Shown: positions 1 through 7,738 of the stretch, piece by piece
Layout of the letters: the number at the start of each line of letters is the position of its first letter
Numbering within the stretch: position 1 is the first letter of the stretch
DNA from: Bacteroidota bacterium
Lineage (GTDB): Bacteria > Bacteroidota > Rhodothermia > Rhodothermales > UBA10348
Assembly: GCA_024640835.1 (NCBI GenBank)
Contig: JAHEEH010000005.1
Coordinates: forward strand, 1 to 16,215
DNA length: 16,215 bases
Direction: 5' to 3'
Translations under genes and position numbers: made by a program
The notes under the pieces: generated by a model
Told to the model about the DNA's origin: nothing
Seen by the model: the letters and a program-made list of their open reading frames with translations, nothing else
Databases searched by the model: none

Positions 1-86
1 TCCTCGGCCTCCAGGTCGACCTGCGGCGCGCAGGAGGGAAGCATCATGATTGCGGCGACGACGACGAAGGTGGTTCGCATTCTCAT
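1..86 (-). CDS. Lipoprotein, N-terminal fragment cut by the window edge
   Basis: Reading the minus strand from an ATG at 86-84 gives 28 codons without a stop up to the window edge. The start reads MRMRTTFVVVAAIMMLPSC: a basic n-region, a hydrophobic core and a lipobox ending L-P-S-C, with Cys at codon 19, so the product should be a lipid-anchored exported protein. The lipid-anchored Cys is followed by APQVDLEAE. A second in-frame ATG at 80-78 is an equally possible start; no clear Shine-Dalgarno is seen at either. The 'VDLEAE' run after the lipobox recalls exported DUF4440/NTF2-like proteins, but that is an impression from nine residues and the function is unknown. The gene is divergent from the aminopeptidase at 467 and shares its intergenic region. 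Confidence 0.6.
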   Translation of the reverse strand, partial: MRMRTTFVVVAAIMMLPSCAPQVDLEAE

Positions 87-466
87 GGTGTAGTCCGGAA
101 TGGTGATTCAGATGCCGATCCCCGTCCTGGTCAGTCCGAGTCCGTGGACAGGGAGAAGGTGCCGACTGCCACAAATCCCCACCGGTCAGACCCCGAGGAC
201 CCTTCGGTGGCGAATCCCGGTGAACCCGTGCCCGGTATCTACCGGGGCCTGCCAGTGGAAGACAATAGGCGCGTTGCGGAGATTGTTGCGGGCGGATTCC
301 CCACCGTTCATCGGGCTCTGACCCGCCCGCGTGTAGTGTGCGGCGCATTCCAATCCACCACGCGCCAGTCGATCCGATTCAGGGATTCCCCCACAGATAT
401 TCCCCCCTCGGGGCGCTAGATCACACGTGTGGCGGCGGTCGACTTGCAGGCCGCAAATCAGGCTCC
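87..466. other. Divergent intergenic region, 380 bp
   Basis: This stretch separates the divergent lipoprotein fragment and the Xaa-Pro aminopeptidase. I find no convincing gene in it. It holds a perfect 7-2-7 dyad at 231-246 (CCCGGTA, TC, TACCGGG), a perfect 10-bp palindrome CACACGTGTG at 422-431 lying 35 bp before the aminopeptidase ATG, and a 14-bp-spaced direct repeat ATTCCCCC at 385-392 and 399-406. These could be regulator sites for either gene. No convincing -35/-10 pair was recognised. Confidence 0.4.
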
Positions 467-1873
467 ATGAGGCTCTCATCTTTGTTGATGGTCGGATTCC
501 TGGTGTCATCCCTGGTCGGATGCACGGAGGAGATCGTGTCTTCCGGCGATTCGGGATTCCCGGACAAGCTCGGTCCGTACCAGACGGAGTTCGACCTGGC
601 GACCTGTCAGCAGCGCCGACTGGACCTGGTCGGTGCGCTGCCGCCCAACTCCCTCGTCGTGGTCGCTACGAATGACACGTACGTCAGGAACGACGACGTC
701 GCGTACGACTTCCGCCCGTCGTCCACGTTCTTCTACCTGACGGGCTACGACGAGCCGAACTCGGTCGCGGTCATCCGCAGCGGCCCGGCCGGTCCGGGAT
801 CGGCGGAGCTGGTTCTCTTCGTCGAGGAGCGTTCCGCAGGGGAGGTGAAGTGGCTGGGACCCACCGTCGGCATCGACGGCGCCAGGTCCGTTTTCGGCGC
901 CGACGAGGCGTACGACATCGACGAGTTCGAGACGAGGCTTGGCGACATGCTCGTCTCCGGCACCCCCGGGGCGATCTACGGCAACCTGGACGAGAACGGA
1001 TCGATCGAGTCCCGATTCAATTCCGTCGCGGACGGATCGATACCGGTACGCAGCGTTGCCGGCTTCGTCGACGGGATGCGGGTGATCAAGGCCCCCATCG
1101 AAATCAGTGCGATCCGGAGGGCGGTCGATGTCTCCGTGCAGGCCTTCGAGACGGCGATGGAGGAGATCGAACCCGGCATGTACGAATACGAGGTCGAAGC
1201 ATTCTTCGACTACGTGTTGCGCGTCAACGGGAGCCCCGGTCCGGCCTTTCCGACGATCGTGGCCTCGGGTCCGAACATCAACGTGCTGCACTATGACGCC
1301 AACGCGCGCCAGATGCAGGCGGGAGACCTCGTCATGATCGATTTTGGGGCGGAGTACGGTTACTACGCCTCGGACGTGACCCGCACGCTGCCGGTGGACG
1401 GCACCTTCTCCCCGGAGCAGGCGGTGGTGTACGACATCGTCCTGGATGCGCACAGGGCGGTTCTGGAGGCCACCGCGCCGGGCGTCAACTACTTCGACCT
1501 GTACGCGCTGGCGGTGGAAACGGTGATCGACGGCTTGCTGGAGCAGGGCATCATCACGGGCAACCGCGAGGACATCATTTCGTCCCGCCGGTACCGGCAG
1601 TATTTCGTCGCGGGGCTGGGTCACAGCGTCGGTCTGGACGTACACGATCCGTTTCCGGACGATGCGCCCGGCAGCCGGATTCTGAGGGAGGGCGTCGTGA
1701 TGGCCTTCGAGCCCCATGTCTACCTGGACGGCTCCGACACGAGCGTCAACCAGGCCTATCGTGGCCTGGCGGCCCGTATCGAGGACACCGTCGTCGTCAC
1801 GGGCCCGGGCGTCGAGATCCTCTCCGGAGCGCTTCCGTGGGAGCGGGCCGACATCGAGAGCCTGATGAGATAG
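467..1873 (+). CDS. Xaa-Pro aminopeptidase (M24B, aminopeptidase P-like), exported lipoprotein
   Basis: A 468-aa metallopeptidase predicted to remove N-terminal residues preceding proline from peptides, acting outside the cytoplasm. The ATG at 467 was chosen over an upstream in-frame ATG at 338 because it begins a lipoprotein signal, MRLSSLLMVGFLVSSLVGC, with the anchor at Cys19. Residues about 40-200 form the N-terminal creatinase/AMP-N domain, and about 210-460 the pita-bread catalytic domain. All five metal ligands expected from E. coli PepP are visible: Asp292 and Asp303 (in IDFGAEYGYYASDVTRT), His386 (GLGHSVGLDVHD), Glu415 (AFEPH) and Glu439 (RIEDT). His275 and His393 match the substrate-binding histidines. 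It stands alone on its strand with 154 bp before the next gene and no clear terminator. Family assignment is secure; lipid anchoring is inferred from the lipobox. Confidence 0.93.
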   Translation: MRLSSLLMVGFLVSSLVGCTEEIVSSGDSGFPDKLGPYQTEFDLATCQQRRLDLVGALPPNSLVVVATNDTYVRNDDVAYDFRPSSTFFYLTGYDEPNSVAVIRSGPAGPGSAELVLFVEERSAGEVKWLGPTVGIDGARSVFGADEAYDIDEFETRLGDMLVSGTPGAIYGNLDENGSIESRFNSVADGSIPVRSVAGFVDGMRVIKAPIEISAIRRAVDVSVQAFETAMEEIEPGMYEYEVEAFFDYVLRVNGSPGPAFPTIVASGPNINVLHYDANARQMQAGDLVMIDFGAEYGYYASDVTRTLPVDGTFSPEQAVVYDIVLDAHRAVLEATAPGVNYFDLYALAVETVIDGLLEQGIITGNREDIISSRRYRQYFVAGLGHSVGLDVHDPFPDDAPGSRILREGVVMAFEPHVYLDGSDTSVNQAYRGLAARIEDTVVVTGPGVEILSGALPWERADIESLMR

Positions 1874-2027
1874 GCGCTCGCCTTCCGCCTCCAGGCCGCC
1901 GTGACACGGGTCAGCGCAGGTCCTGCAGAGAGACGCGAAGGGCCGTCCCACGGATATTGCCGATTCGCCCCTACAGGCTTTCTCGCGGGGCGAGGGCTAT
2001 CGTGGTTCGAGCCATCGGATCTTTCCC

Positions 2028-2477
2028 ATGAGCATTGAAGAAAACAGGGCCATCGCCCTCCGCTTCGCCGACGTGTGGACCCCGGCGGGAATCGACCTGG
2101 TCGATGAGCTCGCCGCGCCAGACATCGTCGTCTCGTACCCCATCCCCCCCGAGCCGATCAGGGGACGAGAGGCATTCAAGGCCTTCCTCCGAGATCTGCA
2201 CACGGGTCTGCCGGACGCGTCCATCGAGGCCGACCAGGTCCTCGCTGAGGGCAACATGGTGGCCTGCCACTGGACCCTTGAGGGGACCCACGACGGTCCG
2301 CTGTTCGGCGTGCCTCCCACGGGCAGGCGCGTGCGCACCCACGGATTCACGGTCTACGCGATCGAGGACGGATTGGTCGTTCGGGAATACGGAATGGGGG
2401 ACTCGATGGGGCTGATGGGCCAGATCGCCGGTCAGTCGTCCAACCGCACCGTCCCGAACGCCGCGGGCGACCGGTAG
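2028..2477 (+). CDS. SnoaL-like (NTF2-fold) ester cyclase family protein
   Basis: A 149-aa soluble protein with no signal peptide. The order N-ALRFADVWTPAGIDLVDELAAPDIVV, then PIRGREAFKAF, HTGLPDASIEADQVLAEGNMVACHW (shown here in pieces), then the segments PPTGRRV and GFTVYAIEDGLVVREY is the usual course of the SnoaL-like polyketide cyclase family. Those proteins are small alpha+beta barrels with a hydrophobic pocket. Most family members outside antibiotic clusters have no known substrate, and nothing here points to polyketide synthesis, so the reaction is left open. The start at 2028 has only a weak GGAT eight bases upstream. The last 46 bp overlap the 3' end of the convergent GH5 gene, so the tail after about residue 135 (QIAGQSSNRTVPNAAGDR) lies in DNA that also encodes the GH5 C-terminus. 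Confidence 0.82.
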   Translation: MSIEENRAIALRFADVWTPAGIDLVDELAAPDIVVSYPIPPEPIRGREAFKAFLRDLHTGLPDASIEADQVLAEGNMVACHWTLEGTHDGPLFGVPPTGRRVRTHGFTVYAIEDGLVVREYGMGDSMGLMGQIAGQSSNRTVPNAAGDR

Positions 2478-4480
2478 GAATCGTCGTCCCTCGATGCCCA
2501 CCCGATCTTGTGCTCGCGCCGGTCGTCGTCGTTGTCGACGACGTGGAGATCGAATCCGACGAAGGCCCCTGGTTCACCTGCCGAGCCGAGCGGCACGCTG
2601 AAGTCCACCACGTATCCGCCGGCCACCTCCCGCTGCGTCGCCACGAATCCGTCGGGCAGAGTTCCCCGCTCCGACGTGACCGAGCCCTCGCGGACGATCC
2701 GGATCTGGATGTCGCCCGCCTCGTAGTCGAGGTCCTTCGAGTTGTCCGGGTCCAGGTAGATCTCCACTCCGTCGTTGTGGTACGGGCGACCGTCGCGATT
2801 CCTGAGGACGGCATCCGTCACCTCGACGCGGCCGTGCAGTCCCTCGTCGTCCCAGCGGAGGGCGAGTCGGGCCGACAGGTCGTCGGCATCCGGCATGGCC
2901 TCTCCGGTGACCAGTCGCTCGAGGGGCGAGAAGGCGCCGAACTCCGCTGCGTGCGGCACTACCGCTCCCGCGAATGGCAGGACTTCGACCGTGACGGCGC
3001 GGCTGGTGTCCGCTCCCAACGCGTTCGACACGACGACCTGCCAGGCACCCGCGGCGGAGTCGGATTCAGGCACGATGGCCACGCTCGGCCCGCGCGCGGT
3101 TTCGACCACCTTCCCGTCGTGGAGCCACGTGTAGTCCAGCGGGAAGCCGGTCGCCCTCACGCCGAGCACGGCCACGTCTCCCGTCTCGACCTTCGCGCCA
3201 ACCGGCTGCAGGTAGATAGCCGGCGCCTCGTGCTCGCGGATGGAGGGCCAGGCGTCGGGATCGAGCCCGTCCAGCGAGGCCACCATGTCCGGCAGGTAGT
3301 CGCAGTACCGGGTGTTCACCTTCTCGGCCTGGTCGAAGAGCCACGAGCGGGCCTCTTCCGCCGTCGGGCGCTCGCCGCGTCCCTGCCAGTAGTCCAGGAT
3401 GCGCAGGAAGCCCTCGGTTCGGGGGCAGAACCAGGGCTGGGTCTGGCTCGCGAGCTTCTTGTGGGTCCACCAGCTCCACCCCACGTTCGCCGACCGAAGG
3501 AACGTCGTCGACGCGCGGTTGCGATCATAGGGGGCGCCGACCTCTCCCGTCTCTCCGTGCCAGAGCGGGATATCGTACCGGGTGCGCAGGCTGTCCCAGC
3601 GGGCGAGCCCGCGGGCTGAGGATGTGGGCGGATAGGAATGGAAGGCGAGCACGATGTGTGGATCCCAGTCGATCGGCTCGAGCATGCTGAAGTTCTGGGC
3701 CCAGTCGTCGCCCTCGACGAAGATGATCCCGTTCGGATCCACCTCCCGGATGGTCGCCGTCAGCTCGACGTACAGGGTTCGCAGGTCCGCTTCGTCGATC
3801 CCGTCGTAACGGCGGAGCAGCGGCTCGTTCAAGAGGTCGTACCCGATGATGTACGGGTTGCCGGCGTAGCGCTCGGCGATCCGACGCCACAGGGCGTTGA
3901 GGCGCGGCCAGTAGACGTCCGGCTCGGTCCACAGCCGCGCCTCTCCGTCCGAGTCGGAGATGTTCTCGGCATTCTGGGCGCCGGGCGCACCGTGCATGTC
4001 CCAGATGATGCCCATCCGGTACTTCGTCCCCCACGTCACGACCGAATCCAGGAAGCGGAAGCCCTCGTCCGAGTACTCGTAGGGTTCGCCCCCGGGCTGG
4101 TCACGGGGCATCAGTTCCGAGGCGAGAAGGGCAGGGCGGATGGAGTTCACTCCCATGGCCGCCATCGCCCGGAAGTCGTCTTCGGTCACGTAGTTGTCGT
4201 GGTATCGGCGCCAGAACACCGCGGCGTCGTCCGGCCCGACGAGGTCCTCGATGGCCTCCTCGAAGTGCCGGGGCCTGTTCAGGGTGCGGATCCCCCACAT
4301 GTAGCCCTCCGGGAGCAGCCAGGCTCCGAGCCCGAAGCCGACCAGGTGGACGGGCTCGCCCGTGGCCCGATCCACGATCCGGTCACCGTCGGTCGTGTAG
4401 CCCTGGAAGGATGGCCGGCAGCCGGAGGCCGTGAGAAGCCCTGCGAGCGCGATGCCAATGACGATCAGGATGCGGCGCAT
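2432..4480 (-). CDS. GH5-type glycoside hydrolase lipoprotein with Ig-like and CBM9-like domains
   Basis: A 682-aa exported beta-glycanase candidate. The ATG at 4480-4478 is preferred over an in-frame ATG at 4627: it has a GAGGA Shine-Dalgarno (4486-4490) five bases upstream and starts a lipoprotein signal with lipobox TASGC (Cys21). Residues about 27-400 look like a (beta/alpha)8 GH5 fold: IRPALLASELM, WDMHGAPGAQN (160-170), acid/base Glu219 in YDLLNEP, AFHSYPP (279-285) and nucleophile Glu310 in WHGETGEVG. An Ig-like module spans about 422-500 (FPLDYTWLHDGK, WQVVVSNALGADTS). A CBM9-like domain spans about 505-682 (LRWDDEGLHGRVEVTD, GVEIYLDPDNS, ending WASRDDDSYRSPAAFGTVRL). The substrate could be cellulose, mannan or another beta-glucan; the subfamily cannot be read by eye. 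It has no other carbohydrate enzyme beside it. The 3' end overlaps the SnoaL gene by 46 bp. Confidence 0.88.
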   Translation of the reverse strand: MRRILIVIGIALAGLLTASGCRPSFQGYTTDGDRIVDRATGEPVHLVGFGLGAWLLPEGYMWGIRTLNRPRHFEEAIEDLVGPDDAAVFWRRYHDNYVTEDDFRAMAAMGVNSIRPALLASELMPRDQPGGEPYEYSDEGFRFLDSVVTWGTKYRMGIIWDMHGAPGAQNAENISDSDGEARLWTEPDVYWPRLNALWRRIAERYAGNPYIIGYDLLNEPLLRRYDGIDEADLRTLYVELTATIREVDPNGIIFVEGDDWAQNFSMLEPIDWDPHIVLAFHSYPPTSSARGLARWDSLRTRYDIPLWHGETGEVGAPYDRNRASTTFLRSANVGWSWWTHKKLASQTQPWFCPRTEGFLRILDYWQGRGERPTAEEARSWLFDQAEKVNTRYCDYLPDMVASLDGLDPDAWPSIREHEAPAIYLQPVGAKVETGDVAVLGVRATGFPLDYTWLHDGKVVETARGPSVAIVPESDSAAGAWQVVVSNALGADTSRAVTVEVLPFAGAVVPHAAEFGAFSPLERLVTGEAMPDADDLSARLALRWDDEGLHGRVEVTDAVLRNRDGRPYHNDGVEIYLDPDNSKDLDYEAGDIQIRIVREGSVTSERGTLPDGFVATQREVAGGYVVDFSVPLGSAGEPGAFVGFDLHVVDNDDDRREHKIGWASRDDDSYRSPAAFGTVRLDD

Positions 4481-4508
4481 GGATTTCCTCGAGTCGTGGC
4501 GTTCGGGA

Positions 4509-4514
4509 AATGTA
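4509..4514 (-). promoter_or_regulatory. Candidate -10 element of the GH5 gene
   Basis: The minus strand reads TACATT at 4514-4509, 28 nt before the GH5 ATG. The surrounding GGCTACATTTCCCG resembles the sequence GGCTACATTCCGGG ahead of the S9 peptidase gene at nearly the same distance. No good -35 hexamer is seen 17 bp upstream, so this is tentative. Confidence 0.3.
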
Positions 4515-4693
4515 GCCGCCCGATCCCGGAAGCCACATGAACTATCGGAGAGTCCTTCCGGGGGCACGACCGGAAAGGTGGGATGATGCCACGGTCCGGT
4601 CGACGGAATGGACCCGCGGAAACGCACAATGCCTGTCGCGCCTCCCGCCGACGCTTCGTTTCCCTTTCTGCCCCCACCACGTCGGAGCAGATC

Positions 4694-5065
4694 ATGGGCA
4701 CTGCTTCAAAACGCGGCCGCTCGTCCCATGCAGGACGACGTGGCGCCCCGAAACCCCGCATGCGAAACGTGCTGCTTGTTGCCCTGATGATCTTCACGGG
4801 GCTCCTGGTGATCGCCTTTCTCCTTTTCCTGGCCGACGGTACGCCGCTGGGCGTGGTCCCCGTGGCCGGGATTCTCTGGATCGTGCTGGCTCCCGTCCCG
4901 GCCTTCGTCGCGGCCCGGAACGGCCGATCGTTCCTGGGCTACCTGCTGCTGGCGCTCCTCATCTCGCCTATCCTCGCCCTTGCCGTGGTCACGGTGATCG
5001 GGAAGCCCGCCTACCTGCGCAACCGGCATTCCGTCCGCAGGCACGAATTCGTGATTCCGCTCTAG
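4694..5065 (+). CDS. Small three-TM membrane protein, function unknown
   Basis: A 123-aa protein. The ATG at 4694 is chosen because a GGAG (4684-4687) lies six bases before it; an in-frame ATG at 4583 has no such support, and one at 4760 would begin just before the first membrane helix. A basic N-terminus (residues 1-24, KRGRSSHAGRRGAPKPRMR) is followed by three hydrophobic segments at about 25-47, 52-74 and 80-103, then a short basic tail. The RNGRSFLGYLLLALLISP segment recalls a common type of small bacterial membrane protein in which an 'R-G-R' turn precedes the last helix, but no function is established for these. It is 56 bp upstream of the macrodomain gene on the same strand and may be cotranscribed with it. 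Confidence 0.75.
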   Translation: MGTASKRGRSSHAGRRGAPKPRMRNVLLVALMIFTGLLVIAFLLFLADGTPLGVVPVAGILWIVLAPVPAFVAARNGRSFLGYLLLALLISPILALAVVTVIGKPAYLRNRHSVRRHEFVIPL

Positions 5066-5121
5066 GGACTTGCGGAACGCCGCTTCCGGGACGTACTTGT
5101 AGGGAACGAACCGGAAAAGCC

Positions 5122-5568
5122 ATGAAAACGGTTCACGGTGATCTACTGGCGCTCCTGCACGCAGGCACCTTCGACGTGATTGTCCACGGATGCAACTGCA
5201 TGGCGTCCATGGGAGGGGGGCTCGCCGCCCAGGTGGCCGCGGCCTACCCCGAGGTCGAGGAAGCCGACCGCGAGTATGACCTGCAGCGTCCGGGCCGTCT
5301 GAAGGCAGGCACGATCCTGCCGGTCGGCGTCGAGGACGGGACCGTGGTCAACGCCTACACCCAGGTCATGGGAGGGCCTGCCGCCGAGCCGGGGCTCATC
5401 AAGTCGGCCTTCTGGAAGGTGCGCGCGCTCTACGGCCACGAGGAAGTCCGCATCGGCATCCCGCGGATCGGCTGCGGCATCGGCGGGCTGGAGTGGGACG
5501 ACGTGGGGCCCATCCTGGAGGAGGAGCTCGAAGGGCTCGACGTGACGCTCGTCGAGTACGATGGCTGA
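5122..5568 (+). CDS. Macrodomain (ADP-ribose-binding) protein
   Basis: A 148-aa single-domain cytoplasmic protein. Macrodomains bind ADP-ribose and often hydrolyse ADP-ribosyl esters or derivatives. Visible motifs are VIVHGCNCMASMGGGLA (residues 19-35, with Asn25 and the glycine loop at the distal ribose) and the phosphate-binding loop GIPRIGCGIGGLEWDDV (112-128). VVNAYTQ at 75-81 supplies the central strand. The sequence is nearer to the TARG1/DarG-like and phage-type macrodomains than to the larger O-acetyl-ADP-ribose deacetylase group. That is a judgement by eye. No DarT-like ADP-ribosyltransferase is present in the window, so a toxin-antitoxin role is not supported. The start has GGAAA six to seven bases upstream. 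A 6-bp hairpin follows the stop by nine bases. Confidence 0.9.
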   Translation: MKTVHGDLLALLHAGTFDVIVHGCNCMASMGGGLAAQVAAAYPEVEEADREYDLQRPGRLKAGTILPVGVEDGTVVNAYTQVMGGPAAEPGLIKSAFWKVRALYGHEEVRIGIPRIGCGIGGLEWDDVGPILEEELEGLDVTLVEYDG

Positions 5569-5577
5569 CGCCGTGTG

Positions 5578-5592
5578 GGGTCGGAGCGACCC
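5578..5592 (+). terminator. Hairpin after the macrodomain gene, possible weak terminator
   Basis: Perfect inverted repeat GGGTCG (5578-5583), loop GAG, CGACCC (5587-5592), beginning nine bases after the macrodomain stop codon. No T tract follows, so it may be a weak or factor-dependent terminator or an RNA-stability element rather than an intrinsic terminator. Confidence 0.3.
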
Positions 5593-5664
5593 GAGCGGCC
5601 GGCGACGGGGATTCCCGGATCGCCCATGCCCGGATTCCCGGTAGGCGGTGCCGGAGAGGAGGGC

Positions 5665-5670
5665 TACATT
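5665..5670 (+). promoter_or_regulatory. Candidate -10 element of the S9 peptidase gene
   Basis: TACATT lies 27 nt before the S9 peptidase ATG, in a context (GGCTACATTCC) shared with the GH5 upstream region. The sequence 17 bp further upstream, TAGGCG, is a poor -35, so support is the shared motif and distance only. Confidence 0.3.
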
Positions 5671-5697
5671 CCGGGCGCCACCATTCGATCCGGACCC

Positions 5698-7710
5698 ATG
5701 AAGCGCCTCTTTCTCCTGGTCCTCGTCGCACTGATTCCCGTTGCGGCCGTCGCGCAGAAGCGCCCCATGACCACGGACGACGGACTGCGCCTGCACGGCC
5801 TGTCGTCGGGACTCATGACGCCCGACGGGACCGGAGTCCTGTACGGGGTGTCGGACCTCGACTGGGACGAGAACAAGCGCGAGACCACCTATTTCTGGAT
5901 ACCGGCCGATTCCGGGGAAGCGTACGCGTACCTGGGAAAGGAGGGGGGTTCGGACCCGAAGTTCTCGCCGGACGGACGCCTGCTCGTGTTCAAACGAACC
6001 GTGGACAAGAAGTCGCAGCTGTTCCTGATGCGAACCACGGGCGGAGAGGCCCGGCAGCTGACCAGGCACGACGAGTCCGTGGGCTCGTATGCATGGCTTC
6101 CGGATTCGGATGCGCTCGTGTTCGTAGCGGACTGGGCAAGGCCCAGGGACGAGCAGAAGGAGTACGAGAACGGCGACGACGGCATCTTCGTCGACGAGGG
6201 GCCCAACGGCCAGACGGCCGCCCGGTGGCAGAGCCTGTACAGGGCGAACGTACCCGAGGGGAAGATCGCGCGTCTCACCCGGGATTCTCTCCGGATCGGA
6301 TCGCCGGCCGTGGCTCCGGACGGTCGGAGCCTGGCCTTCACGGTGCGGCGCGAGAACAGGCGGAACGACGGCTGGAAATCGGAGATCTTCGGGTTCACCT
6401 TCGCGGACTCCTCGCTGGTACGGCTGACGAGAAACGGGGCACCCGAGGGCTCGCTCGAGTGGGCCCCGGATTCCCGGCACCTGGCGTTCACCGCGCCCGA
6501 TACGGCCGATTGGGACCTGCGCAACGAGAAGATCTGGATCCTGGATACGGAGTCGGGTGAGATCGGCATGGTGTCCGGCGGGTTCACGGGCAACGTCGGG
6601 ACCTACGCGTTCACGCCGGACGGAGGATCCATCCTCTTCAACGGACTCCTTCGAACGAACAGCAACCTCTATCGGCTGGTGCTCGATTCCGGAGAGGTCA
6701 CCGCCCTCACCGACGTGGTCGGTACCTTGTCCGTGCGCGATTTCTCCAGGGACCGGACCCGGATGGTGTACGAGTTCTCGTCCGTCACGGAACCGCCCGA
6801 CCTGTTCACCTCGTCGACCGTCAGCCTCGCCCCGAGGCGGCTGACGGACCTGAATCCCATGGTCCGGGATTCGCTGGTTCTCGCCACGGCGGAGACGATC
6901 CGCTGGACGTCGACGGACGGCCTGGAAGTCGAGGGCATGCTGCTGACGCCCCCGCGGGCCGGCGGCGCCATGCCGCTGCTTCTGCACATCCACGGGGGCC
7001 CCGCCGGGGTCTTCACGAACCGGTTCAGTTACAGCGCCCACGTCTGGGCGGGCCTGGGGTACCTGCAGCTCATGCCCAACGTGCGCGGGTCGAGCGGCTA
7101 CGACGACGCACTCCTGCGCGGCAACATGAACGATATCGGCGGAGGGGACTTCCAGGATCTCATGACCGGGGTAGACCGGCTCGCGGCCGATGGCCTGGCG
7201 GATTCCACGCGGATGGCCGTGCGTGGCTGGAGCTACGGCGGCATACTCGGAGGATGGACCATCACGCAGACCGGACGATTCGCGGCCGCATCGGTCGGTG
7301 CCATGGTGTCGGACTGGACCAGCGAGTACGGCCCCGGATTCAACCACGACGTGACGCGCTGGTACATCGGGGGGACGCCCTGGTCAAACCCCGACGAGTG
7401 GCGCTACCGCTCGGCACTGACGCACGCTCCCGACGTCACGACGCCGACGCTCATCCTGCACGGAATCGCCGATCCGACGGATACCGAGCCGCAGTCCATG
7501 TCGTTCTTCACCGCCCTGAAGGACCTGGGCAAGGAGGTGCGCTACATCCGGTTTCCCCGGGAGCTCCACGGTTTCAGGGAGCCCCGTCATCAGCGGATGA
7601 GGGACATCGAGGAGATCCGCTGGATACACGAGCACGTGACGGGCGTCGAGTGGACGCCCTGGCCGGCTCCCAAGGCGAAGGCCGCGAAGGATGGCGACGC
7701 CAGGGAGTGA
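5698..7710 (+). CDS. Exported S9 family prolyl oligopeptidase-type serine peptidase
   Basis: A 670-aa serine peptidase predicted to cleave short peptides, often after proline or to release di- or tripeptides. The ATG at 5698 starts a Sec signal peptide (MKRLFLLVLVALIPVAAVA, then QK); an in-frame reading frame open from 5575 adds no recognisable sequence. Residues about 40-400 carry beta-propeller blades of the WD40-like type, with repeated S/TPDG motifs (KFSPDGRLLVFKR, AVAPDGRSLAFTV, TFTPDGGSILF). The C-terminal alpha/beta-hydrolase domain contains HIHGGPAG (oxyanion region), NVRGSSGYD, the nucleophile Ser512 in GWSYGG, Asp592 in GIADPTD and His624 in ELHGF, so the triad is intact. It lies 129 bp after the macrodomain gene behind a hairpin and probably has its own promoter. 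The exact specificity (DPP-like, acylaminoacyl- or oligopeptidase) cannot be told. Confidence 0.92.
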   Translation: MKRLFLLVLVALIPVAAVAQKRPMTTDDGLRLHGLSSGLMTPDGTGVLYGVSDLDWDENKRETTYFWIPADSGEAYAYLGKEGGSDPKFSPDGRLLVFKRTVDKKSQLFLMRTTGGEARQLTRHDESVGSYAWLPDSDALVFVADWARPRDEQKEYENGDDGIFVDEGPNGQTAARWQSLYRANVPEGKIARLTRDSLRIGSPAVAPDGRSLAFTVRRENRRNDGWKSEIFGFTFADSSLVRLTRNGAPEGSLEWAPDSRHLAFTAPDTADWDLRNEKIWILDTESGEIGMVSGGFTGNVGTYAFTPDGGSILFNGLLRTNSNLYRLVLDSGEVTALTDVVGTLSVRDFSRDRTRMVYEFSSVTEPPDLFTSSTVSLAPRRLTDLNPMVRDSLVLATAETIRWTSTDGLEVEGMLLTPPRAGGAMPLLLHIHGGPAGVFTNRFSYSAHVWAGLGYLQLMPNVRGSSGYDDALLRGNMNDIGGGDFQDLMTGVDRLAADGLADSTRMAVRGWSYGGILGGWTITQTGRFAAASVGAMVSDWTSEYGPGFNHDVTRWYIGGTPWSNPDEWRYRSALTHAPDVTTPTLILHGIADPTDTEPQSMSFFTALKDLGKEVRYIRFPRELHGFREPRHQRMRDIEEIRWIHEHVTGVEWTPWPAPKAKAAKDGDARE

Positions 7711-7738
7711 TTCCCATCGCGCGCGCGCCGATCCGTTC

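Noticed and set aside
144..419. 91-aa plus-strand ORF in the left intergenic region, and a 107-aa minus-strand ORF at 186-509.
   Set aside because: No family resemblance, no Shine-Dalgarno, low-complexity Arg/Pro composition; the second overlaps the aminopeptidase start.
338..466. Upstream in-frame start for the Xaa-Pro aminopeptidase (and likewise 4627 for GH5, 5575 for S9, 12038 for Tricorn).
   Set aside because: Each would bury a clear signal peptide or lipobox inside the protein; the later ATG places the signal at the N-terminus.
5073..5088. Hairpin CGGAA/TTCCG after the small membrane protein gene, as a terminator.
   Set aside because: Only a 5-bp stem and no T tract; the same holds for the 5-bp stem at 1982-1994.
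5122..5568. DarTG toxin-antitoxin system based on the macrodomain.
   Set aside because: No DarT-like toxin is adjacent; the upstream gene is a small membrane protein and the downstream gene an exported peptidase.
5609..5641. Direct repeat GGATTCCCGG at 5609-5618 and 5632-5641, spaced 23 bp, upstream of the S9 gene.
   Set aside because: The same 10-mer also occurs inside coding sequence (near 553 and 6468), so it looks like a common word in this genome rather than an operator.
5143..7347. 734-aa open frame on the minus strand opposite the macrodomain and S9 genes; similar long antisense frames at 506-1951, 9891-12059 and 13295-15367.
   Set aside because: They lie opposite genes with intact family motifs, and their translations are Arg/Gly/Pro/His-rich with no recognisable domain. 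Long antisense frames are expected in high-GC DNA.
7718..7728. Alternating CG tract after the S9 gene as a Z-DNA or regulatory element.
   Set aside because: Eleven bases of CG alternation are unremarkable at this GC content.
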